A stretch of 19,585 bases of DNA, taken from positions 1 to 19,585 of the forward strand of contig CAZVRZ010000101.1 in assembly GCA_964629965.1 (NCBI GenBank), given 5' to 3'. Position 1 is the first letter of the stretch, and every line of letters begins with the position of its first letter. Below, in pieces: positions 14,381 through 19,585 of the stretch. The notes beneath the pieces were generated by a model. It worked only from the letters and a program-made list of their open reading frames with translations. It was not told the DNA's origin and did not search any database. The position numbers and the translations under genes were made by a program. This DNA is from CAZVRZ01 sp964629965. GTDB taxonomy: Bacteria; Chloroflexota; Anaerolineae; Anaerolineales; UBA4823.

Positions 14381-15406
14381 TTATTGTTGGCGAGGCTGGT
14401 CTTGCAGATCGTGCAAAACAGCTTCTATCACATAGGGCAGGTGTTCGAAACCGGCCGAGTAAACAAGACGGCGCACAGGAACCTGCTGCACCAGGCGGGC
14501 AAAAAAATCCAGGCGGCGCGCCTGCCAGCCCAACCCCCCAAAAAACGCAGGAGTAATAAAAGAATAGCGGACCAACTCAATTACTGCCTCGGCCGGTGGA
14601 ACCGGAATGATCTCAACCCTGGTACGATTGAGGGATAGACCGGATTGACTGAGAATGTAGATACTTGCCAGGGGCTGCCTCTGATCACAGAACACGCCAC
14701 CAACCGCCTCGATAGGCAGACGTTTTTTAGCTGCTTCGGGAACTACTCTCTCAAAATCTGCTTCGTTATCCGTGAAATAAGCGGCCTGATCCGGCCAAAA
14801 GTTGACCTGGGGCAAACCGGGGAACCCCCAAAATATGCCTGCTTGCTGTTCCACCGGGAGAATATCATCTGTGAGGAAAGCCGCACCGGCTTGCATAAAG
14901 GCAGCCGCTAACGTACTCTTGCCGTTGCCGCTGTCGGAAAGAAAGGCGGCAGTCCGGCCGTCAATCTCCACGGCGGAGGCGTGCAATGCCGGAGATCCCC
15001 GTCGCTCCAACCAATAAACCAAAACTGTGCCCAGCAAATCGAGTTCCATAGAAGTTCGATAGGCCGGATTGCGCAGATGGCAGTCAATTCGATTGGAACT
15101 GATATAAAAGTCGGCGTCCGATGCGAGCCGCAATACATCAAAGGTGTCGAAACGATACAGCCTGTTCCACTTTTCACCCTTGGAAGTGTAGCTTCCCCAA
15201 TAATAGATTAACCGACCCTTATCCCAGTCAACGGGAAAGGGGATGGATTGAGTGCAATAAAAGAGCAATTGGAAGGATAAGTTGTTGCTACCAGGTTCGA
15301 CCACCCTACGATACAAGCGGCTGGCAAAAGGATACGCACTGATCAGGTCAAGCCCATAAACCTGATAGATCTTCGGTGAAGAACTGCCCTCTGGGTCGCT
15401 TGTCAT
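14381..15406 (-). CDS. HPr-kinase-like protein, lasso-peptide-cluster type
   Basis: A 341-residue protein of the HprK C-terminal kinase fold. The ATP loop is LSDSGNGKST (156-165, Lys163), with Ser157 at the first Walker position where Gly or Ala is usual. It is preceded by PALHASAV (139-146, His142) and followed by the acidic LTDDILPV (178-185, Asp180-Asp181). The N-terminal ~125 residues are not the HprK/P N-domain. No PTS genes are near, so HPr is an unlikely substrate. Proteins of this shape occur in lasso-peptide clusters; the ThcoK/PadeK type phosphorylate the peptide's C-terminal Ser. The gene lies 137 bases beyond the precursor-like gene, with its own candidate promoter between. The start has no clear ribosome site. 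By eye the coding sequence is less GC-rich than the flanks. Confidence 0.8.
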   Translation of the reverse strand: MTSDPEGSSSPKIYQVYGLDLISAYPFASRLYRRVVEPGSNNLSFQLLFYCTQSIPFPVDWDKGRLIYYWGSYTSKGEKWNRLYRFDTFDVLRLASDADFYISSNRIDCHLRNPAYRTSMELDLLGTVLVYWLERRGSPALHASAVEIDGRTAAFLSDSGNGKSTLAAAFMQAGAAFLTDDILPVEQQAGIFWGFPGLPQVNFWPDQAAYFTDNEADFERVVPEAAKKRLPIEAVGGVFCDQRQPLASIYILSQSGLSLNRTRVEIIPVPPAEAVIELVRYSFITPAFFGGLGWQARRLDFFARLVQQVPVRRLVYSAGFEHLPYVIEAVLHDLQDQPRQQ

Positions 15407-15446
15407 ACATCTTGATTCAATTTGAAAGCCCGTTCATTTTTCTTGG

Positions 15447-15475
15447 CATATAATAAGGAGCGCCTCAGTTGTAAA
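15447..15475 (-). promoter_or_regulatory. Candidate promoter of the HPr-kinase-like gene
   Basis: On the minus strand TTTACA (15475-15470, five of six to TTGACA) and TATATG (15452-15447, four of six) are 17 nt apart and end 40 nt before the ATG. A short stem gagcg/cgctc surrounds the spacer and could attenuate readthrough from the precursor gene. Confidence 0.4.
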
Positions 15476-15543
15476 CGCTCTCTAATTTGGCGCCGGCTTT
15501 TTAAGCAAGAATCCAGAACGATTTCTAACTTAGAATGATTGGG

Positions 15544-15765
15544 CTATGGAAGGATATCGGGGGGAATAGGGCCATCTATGATGGATTTGCTCCCGAAATA
15601 AGATGAAGTTTCAGCGTCATCACTTCCCCTATTCCCTTCTCCCAAAGTCAGATCCTGCAAATTTCCGTGTTCAGTCAAGCGAGGTGCCTGGTAGCTTTTC
15701 ATAACTACGAAATCGGAGGAACCCGGTCCTTGGGTGGGATACGATTTGAATTTAAGTTTTCTCAA
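15544..15765 (-). CDS. Lasso-peptide-type RiPP precursor candidate
   Basis: A 73-residue peptide. It contains the lasso leader signature Y-x2-P-x-L-x3-G-x5-T exactly: Tyr25, Pro28, Leu30, Gly34, Thr40 (YQAPRLTEHGNLQDLT). In known lasso precursors this segment is bound by the RRE protein, and the core starts two residues after the Thr. That would make Gly42 core residue 1 and place Asp49/Asp50 at core positions 8/9, the right place to close a Gly-Asp macrolactam. The predicted core (42-73) is 32 residues, longer than usual, and ends in a Pro-rich tail. The start is TTG, supported by AGGAG six bases before it; the internal ATG (residue 22) has no ribosome site. The gene begins 9 bases after the asparagine-synthetase-like stop, so they are cotranscribed. 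Leader call strong; mature product inferred. Confidence 0.78.
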   Translation of the reverse strand: MRKLKFKSYPTQGPGSSDFVVMKSYQAPRLTEHGNLQDLTLGEGNRGSDDAETSSYFGSKSIIDGPIPPDILP

Positions 15766-15774
15766 ATTAATCTC

Positions 15775-17685
15775 CTATAATGAAAGCAGAGAACCGTACT
15801 TCTTCAACCACAATTCTAGGGTAATAAAAGCCCATAGCATGGTTGGTTCTATATTTTGCGTTCCAGATAGATAGTCTTCATACCCTCTTATTAATTTGGG
15901 CAAGTATATCAAGTTTCGTTGAGCCTGTATAGGATTGTCTAGCAAGGATTTGATTTTCTCGGTTTCCTGATATCTTAAACCCAGGTCAAAATAAGCGCAG
16001 AAGTTGGTTTTGTTGGCTCTCCTGCGAACAACCTCGGGAAGAATCCCATGCATGGCCGTTCGTAAAATATATTTTTTTACGCCGGTCCGGTAGGTTTGAT
16101 CGGGGGGAATGGACATGATGAATTCTGCTAAGCGTCGGTCCAGGAAAGAATGGCGCGCTTCTAGGCAAAAACAAGTGGACATACGCTCAAGTAAGCTTAC
16201 AGCGCGCCCAACGCCACCCAGAGCGATTAAATGTTGAAGGTTGGCTTGGCGGGCGCGATCAGAAAAGTGCTTGGGTACCGGCGATTTCATCAAACGTTTT
16301 GCTATCTGGGTGCGCCTGGCAAAATTCGTGTCTAGCCAGTTGGGAAGATCGAGACGAGATGGTTTTTTCACGGTTTGGTAAAAACGGATCACCGATTCGG
16401 GAATAAGCGGCACGAGAAAGTGATCCCAGTATTCTCTTAGGAGTGCAGAAGTGGGAGCCTTGAAGCGGCCGTAGAGGCGGGCGACTTCGGGGATAGCTGC
16501 GATGTCGCCCCGTTGAACACGGTCGGCATAAATCAATGGGCTTCCACCCACCAGGCTGTCTCCCCCATGCCCGGTCAGCCAGACCCTGGCATTGTATTGT
16601 TTGAAGAGACCAAGAATATGGCGATACAGCGACTCCTCCACTACGAAGGGGGTCTCCAGGCTGGGGATATGGGCCTCATTGTCATCGAGAAGCCAGAAAT
16701 TTTCAGCCATTATGTAGATCAGCTCAATGCCCAACTCGTCCGCCATGGCCTGGCTGTATTGGCGCTCGTCACATTCCTTCAACTGATCGAAAGCATAGGA
16801 ACAGGCTAGCAGGTGAGGCTGACCGGACTGGCTGTTGATGATCTGCTGAGCGACTGCTGCCACGGAAGTAGAGTCCATCCCGCCGCTCATGGTGATGCCA
16901 ATGTTGGTACCCGGCGGCGTGCGTAATCGGTCGGCTACAGCGCGTTGGAAGATCTCCAGGAAGTGAGCGGCATACTCTTCGTCATTTTGGTGAACCGTCT
17001 GGAAATTTGGGTCAATATCCCAGTACCGTTTTGTCTGTAAACTAGATTGAGCAGCAGTAAGAATGTGTGCGGACGGCACTTTGTGCACATCCATGAACAT
17101 GGTGCGCGTCTCATCGTTCACATTGTTAACCAAATAATCTGCTACCGTCACCTCATCCAGGCGGCGGGGAATGAGGGGATGTTGGATGATCTGTTGGGCC
17201 TCGGATGCCACGCACAGTGTTGCGCCGGCCCGAGCGTAATGCAGGGATTTAATGCCAAAAGCATCCCGAGCGCAAAACAACCGCTGTTCTTTTGCATCCC
17301 AGATGGCAAAAGCATAATCGCCAATGATCTGCGTTGGGCAAGCCTCGCCCCAGACGTGGTAAGCCGCCAGGATCAGATCCGCATCCGTGGCCTCCGCCGT
17401 GGTCGGGATTCCTTTGGCGTTTAGGAGATGGATCAATTCCGGGCGGTTGTCTACGCGAGCATCGGCAGCCAGGCAGAGTGTCCCGTCCTCATTGAGCAGC
17501 GGCTGCCTCTCCCGCATGGCTTCGGGTGTGGCATGCAAGGCCAGGTGCGCAAAGCCAACATTCCCCTGGATCCAGTAGCGGATCCCGTCTGGGCCGCGAT
17601 AGGCGCATTGCTCTGCCATAGCCCGCAGCGTCAGCGGGTCAACCGGGGTTCCATCAAAATTGATTACGGCGACAATACCACCCAT
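15775..17685 (-). CDS. Asparagine-synthetase-like enzyme, probable lasso macrolactam synthetase
   Basis: A 636-residue homologue of asparagine synthetase B. Residues 1-215 keep the Ntn glutaminase fold (YRGPDG, ADARVDNRPEL, GDYAFAIWD, ARDAFGIKSLHY), but the protein begins Met-Gly-Gly-Ile where active enzymes begin Met-Cys-Gly-Ile, so the nucleophilic Cys is absent. The synthetase half has the ATP-pyrophosphatase loop SGGMDS (267-272). Loss of the glutaminase with a kept adenylating domain is the pattern of lasso cyclases (McjC type), which activate an Asp/Glu side chain for attack by the core N-terminus. The precursor-like gene starts 9 bases after its stop. The start at 17685 has ctggag 7 bases upstream, and a promoter lies 39 bases before it. 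An asparagine-forming role using ammonia cannot be excluded. Confidence 0.85.
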   Translation of the reverse strand: MGGIVAVINFDGTPVDPLTLRAMAEQCAYRGPDGIRYWIQGNVGFAHLALHATPEAMRERQPLLNEDGTLCLAADARVDNRPELIHLLNAKGIPTTAEATDADLILAAYHVWGEACPTQIIGDYAFAIWDAKEQRLFCARDAFGIKSLHYARAGATLCVASEAQQIIQHPLIPRRLDEVTVADYLVNNVNDETRTMFMDVHKVPSAHILTAAQSSLQTKRYWDIDPNFQTVHQNDEEYAAHFLEIFQRAVADRLRTPPGTNIGITMSGGMDSTSVAAVAQQIINSQSGQPHLLACSYAFDQLKECDERQYSQAMADELGIELIYIMAENFWLLDDNEAHIPSLETPFVVEESLYRHILGLFKQYNARVWLTGHGGDSLVGGSPLIYADRVQRGDIAAIPEVARLYGRFKAPTSALLREYWDHFLVPLIPESVIRFYQTVKKPSRLDLPNWLDTNFARRTQIAKRLMKSPVPKHFSDRARQANLQHLIALGGVGRAVSLLERMSTCFCLEARHSFLDRRLAEFIMSIPPDQTYRTGVKKYILRTAMHGILPEVVRRRANKTNFCAYFDLGLRYQETEKIKSLLDNPIQAQRNLIYLPKLIRGYEDYLSGTQNIEPTMLWAFITLELWLKKYGSLLSL

Positions 17686-17723
17686 ATGTTACTCCAGATA
17701 AATTGTTATTTGGTCTGGGCTCT

Positions 17724-17751
17724 ATTCTATCAGCAGATGAGGTAATCACAA
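17724..17751 (-). promoter_or_regulatory. Promoter of the lasso-like unit
   Basis: On the minus strand TTGTGA (17751-17746) and TAGAAT (17729-17724) are 16 nt apart and end 38 nt before the ATG of the asparagine-synthetase-like gene. The unit therefore seems to have its own promoter inside the divergent region with the LacI gene. Confidence 0.45.
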
Positions 17752-17810
17752 ATAAATATAGAATCAACCACCTGCTTCGATGATCCCAGGCATCCCTCCA
17801 GGAAACAAGG

Positions 17811-17845
17811 CCCACGCCCCCCAAATGGGGGAGAGTCTCGGGGCG
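17811..17845. repeat. GC-rich hairpin in the divergent gap
   Basis: The 299-base gap between the asparagine-synthetase-like gene and the LacI gene holds ccccc-AAAT-ggggg (17818-17831), enclosed by cgcccc (17815-17820) and ggggcg (17840-17845) as an alternative outer stem. It resembles in style the hairpin at 9410-9430. No T-run follows. Confidence 0.45.
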
Positions 17846-17880
17846 AAGATGAGAGTTTTTCGGGAAAGCCTTGGAAACGA

Positions 17881-17909
17881 TTGACATTTGTTTAATAATG
17901 CGTAATAAT
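17881..17909 (+). promoter_or_regulatory. Promoter of the LacI-family gene
   Basis: A consensus TTGACA (17881-17886) is followed after 17 nt by AATAAT (17904-17909, five of six). It ends 75 nt before the ATG. Confidence 0.65.
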
Positions 17910-17936
17910 TATCAGTGACGATAGCGATAACGATAA

Positions 17937-17950
17937 CGGTAACGTTACCG
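17937..17950. promoter_or_regulatory. LacI-family operator, probably autoregulatory
   Basis: cggtaacgttaccg is a perfect 14-bp palindrome with the central CG typical of LacI/GalR operators. It lies about 20-35 nt after the predicted transcription start. It is preceded by GATAAC-type direct repeats (17921-17940), and imperfect symmetry extends outward. Placement downstream of a strong promoter suits repression. Confidence 0.65.
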
Positions 17951-17984
17951 GTAATGTTTTCTGAAGGCTGCCACTTTCGATGAC

Positions 17985-19025
17985 ATGAAACGCACCCCTA
18001 AATCCATCACAATCCATGAGGTTGCCGATGCTGCCGGTGTTTCGGTGTCCACGGTTTCCAGGGTGCTCAACGAGAAGGTAGATGTGGCCAGCGATACGTA
18101 CGAAAGAGTCCAGCAGACCATCCGCGAATTGGGCTATGAATCCAGCCTGGCTGCCAGGGGCATGCGCAGCCACCAAACCCATGTGATTGGCCTGGTGCTG
18201 CCGGATGTGGCTACGCCTTACTGCATCGAGGTTGTCCGGGCGATCAACCATGTCATTGCCCACTCGGAATATGATATGCTTATTTTTACCAAGGGGGATA
18301 CCCATAAGTACGATACCACCGACCAGGGTCGGCGGCATGTTTTGCTGCTCAATGGAAACGTCGCCGATGGGATCATCGTGGTGGCCCCGCCCGATTTCGA
18401 GTTCACTTCTGTATCTAACCTGGTGATGATCGATCCCAGTAATATGAACTTCAATTGCCCGGGAATAATTTCCACCAATCAGGAAGGTGCCATGGATGTG
18501 GTGCGCTACCTGGTTGCCTTGGGGCACCGCCGCATCGCCCACATTGCAGGCCGCTTAGAGCTGGTGAGCGGACGGCAGCGCTTGCAGGGTTATAAAGATG
18601 GATTGGCGGCAGCAGGCATTAAGATGGATGAAACCTTGATCCGGGTGGGCGATTTTACCGATGATATGGGTTACGTGTGCGCCTGGGAGTTGTTCGCTTT
18701 GGACAACCCGCCCACGGCCATTTTTGCCGCCAGCGATACAACCGCGGTCGGCGTGTACCGGGCAGCCTACGAGCGAGGCCTGCGCATCCCGCAAGATGTT
18801 TCGGTGGTGGGGTTCGATAACTTAAGCGACTTGATCCATTTAAACCCGCCCCTGACGACGGTCGATCAATCCGTTGCCGAAATGGGCAGGCTGGCGGCTG
18901 AGACCGTGCTCCGCTTAGTGAAGGGAGATGTGATCGTAAATAACCAGCTTGTGATCCCCACCAAGATGGTGATCCGGGATTCTTGCACCCTTTGTAGGTG
19001 TGTGGCAGCAGTTCCTGCACATTAA
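17985..19025 (+). CDS. LacI/GalR-family transcriptional repressor
   Basis: A 346-residue regulator of standard family length. The N-terminal LacI HTH is at about 8-32 (ITIHEVADAAGVSVSTVSRVLNEK), with the hinge region (AARGMRSHQTHVIGLVLPD) at about 57-75. The periplasmic-binding-protein-like effector domain follows, with GHRRIAHIAG (184-193), RLQGYKDGLAAAGI (202-215), PTAIFAASDTTAVGVYRA (244-261) and DVSVVGFDN (273-281), all family hallmarks. A palindromic operator stands between its promoter and the start, so self-repression is likely. The next gene on the same strand encodes an exported binding lipoprotein, as in sugar-uptake loci where the transported sugar or a derivative is the inducer. 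The effector is unknown. The tail ends with an unusual Cys-rich CTLCRCV. Confidence 0.95.
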   Translation: MKRTPKSITIHEVADAAGVSVSTVSRVLNEKVDVASDTYERVQQTIRELGYESSLAARGMRSHQTHVIGLVLPDVATPYCIEVVRAINHVIAHSEYDMLIFTKGDTHKYDTTDQGRRHVLLLNGNVADGIIVVAPPDFEFTSVSNLVMIDPSNMNFNCPGIISTNQEGAMDVVRYLVALGHRRIAHIAGRLELVSGRQRLQGYKDGLAAAGIKMDETLIRVGDFTDDMGYVCAWELFALDNPPTAIFAASDTTAVGVYRAAYERGLRIPQDVSVVGFDNLSDLIHLNPPLTTVDQSVAEMGRLAAETVLRLVKGDVIVNNQLVIPTKMVIRDSCTLCRCVAAVPAH

Positions 19026-19041
19026 CAACTTGTTCTGTGTT

Positions 19042-19065
19042 CATTCCGGTCTCATGGTCGGAATG
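19042..19065 (+). terminator. Weak hairpin after the LacI gene
   Basis: cattccg (19042-19048) and cggaatg (19059-19065) form a 7-bp stem 16 bases after the stop, followed by GTAAATTTATG. The T-run is poor, so it may only attenuate. Confidence 0.35.
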
Positions 19066-19117
19066 GTAAATTTATGATCAGGCCCGGGTTCAAACAACCG
19101 GTAAGAGACAGGAGGTC

Positions 19118-19127
19118 AACGATCGTT
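19118..19127. promoter_or_regulatory. 10-bp palindrome before the binding-protein gene
   Basis: aacgatcgtt is a perfect palindrome 79 bases before the lipoprotein start, near ACCGGTAA (19097-19104), which shares its core with the LacI-gene operator flank. It could be a repressor site for the downstream gene; this is speculative. Confidence 0.25.
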
Positions 19128-19206
19128 AAATAAAAAATACTTTTCCCATTCTATTCAATAACCAACAAGTTTCTAAAAAGTTATTCAATCTATTACGGAG
19201 GAAGAA

Positions 19207-19585
19207 ATGTCTCGTAAATTAAGTCGTCGCGATTTTATGAAGTTCTTGGCCATCGGTACCGGTGGTGCTTTGCTCGCATCCTGCACCCAGCCGACAACCG
19301 CTCCGGTTGTGCAGCCCACTCCCCAGACGATCAAGGTCATTGAGACCGTGGAAGTGATCAAGGAAGGGGAAAAGGTTATCGAAACCGTAGAAGTGATCAA
19401 AGAAGTCACTGCCGTACCTGAACCTACCAAGGTGCCCGAAGCAGTAGCCGATGTGATGGGAACTTTCCCCCGCCGGGAAACCATGATCGCCCGAATTCTC
19501 ACCGGGCGTGTCGGTACGCCCGACAACTTTAACTGGTGGGTGGGCTGGAAATCGTCGGATCGCGGCATTCAGAACGTGGCCGACG
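19207..19585 (+). CDS. Tat-exported lipoprotein, probable ABC-transporter solute-binding protein (partial)
   Basis: The first 126 codons of a gene that runs off the window. ATG 19207 has ggagga 4-5 bases upstream. The N-terminus combines a twin-arginine signal SRRDFMK (6-12) with a lipobox LLASC (lipid-accepting Cys26), so it should be exported folded and anchored by lipid. A linker follows with a 13-residue tandem repeat (KVIETVEVIKEGE then KVIETVEVIKEVT, about 43-68) and a Pro/Glu-rich stretch. After it, FPRRETMIARILTGRVGTPDNFNWW resembles the beginning of extracellular solute-binding proteins, more of the family-5 (peptide/oligosaccharide) kind than family 1. Substrate cannot be inferred; the LacI neighbour favours a carbohydrate. 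The family call rests on a short stretch. Confidence 0.78.
   Translation, partial: MSRKLSRRDFMKFLAIGTGGALLASCTQPTTAPVVQPTPQTIKVIETVEVIKEGEKVIETVEVIKEVTAVPEPTKVPEAVADVMGTFPRRETMIARILTGRVGTPDNFNWWVGWKSSDRGIQNVAD

Noticed and set aside
15407..15543. A possible further small gene between the precursor and the HPr-kinase-like gene
   Set aside because: No frame of useful length with a ribosome site was seen; only a candidate promoter and a short stem are present.
16513..17424. Plus-strand frames inside the asparagine-synthetase-like gene
   Set aside because: They were examined as possible missing lasso components but are antisense shadows without ribosome sites or motifs.
17892..18542. 216-codon minus-strand frame over the start of the LacI gene
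   Set aside because: It is antisense to a complete LacI-family gene and extends through its operator and promoter; checked as a possible missing lasso B gene but has no RRE or peptidase motif.

Overview
The window looks like a chromosomal piece of a Chloroflexota bacterium, probably of the Anaerolineae type. I infer this from several traits: a mostly high-GC genome, a membrane-tailed Hanks kinase, a secreted protein joining an SdrD-B-like repeat to a TPGFWKN tail, and a Tat/lipoprotein solute-binding protein beside a LacI regulator. No 16S or marker gene allows a firm placement.

Layout. (1) 1-2570: the 3' end of carB converges with a PfkB-type sugar-phosphate kinase. A repeat-like intergenic region and a GNAT acetyltransferase follow. 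(2) 2587-5813, minus strand: a signalling block of an FHA/winged-helix regulator, a Ser/Thr kinase with a multi-pass membrane tail, and a small polytopic membrane protein. (3) 5964-9311, minus strand: a tight four-gene operon of uridine kinase, serine beta-lactamase-like hydrolase, cyclophilin and DedA/VTT-like membrane protein. (4) 9312-9700: a non-coding island with tRNA-Thr(CGT), GC-rich hairpins and a perfect 21-bp-arm inverted repeat. (5) 9702-12230, plus strand: a GT4 glycosyltransferase with a LuxR-type regulator whose receiver domain has lost its phospho-acceptor, then a PilZ protein. (6) 12287-14257: a large secreted protein with an SdrD-B-like domain.

(7) 14308-17751, minus strand: the most interesting part. 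It is a compact set of an asparagine-synthetase-like enzyme (glutaminase Cys replaced by Gly), a 73-residue peptide with the lasso-peptide leader signature YxxPxLxxxGxxxxxT, and an HPr-kinase-like protein. These correspond to the C, A and K components of a lasso-peptide pathway. The B1 (RRE) and B2 (leader peptidase) genes are absent, although the unit is closed by a terminator on one side and by a gene facing away on the other. By eye this unit and the secreted protein are less GC-rich than the flanks, which may indicate transfer.

(8) 17881-19585, plus strand: a LacI-family repressor with a strong promoter and a palindromic operator, then the start of a Tat-exported lipoprotein, probably the binding protein of an ABC importer.

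A recurring regulatory theme is a -10 box, usually of the extended TG-N type. In three genes it lies exactly 6 nt before the start codon, predicting leaderless mRNAs.
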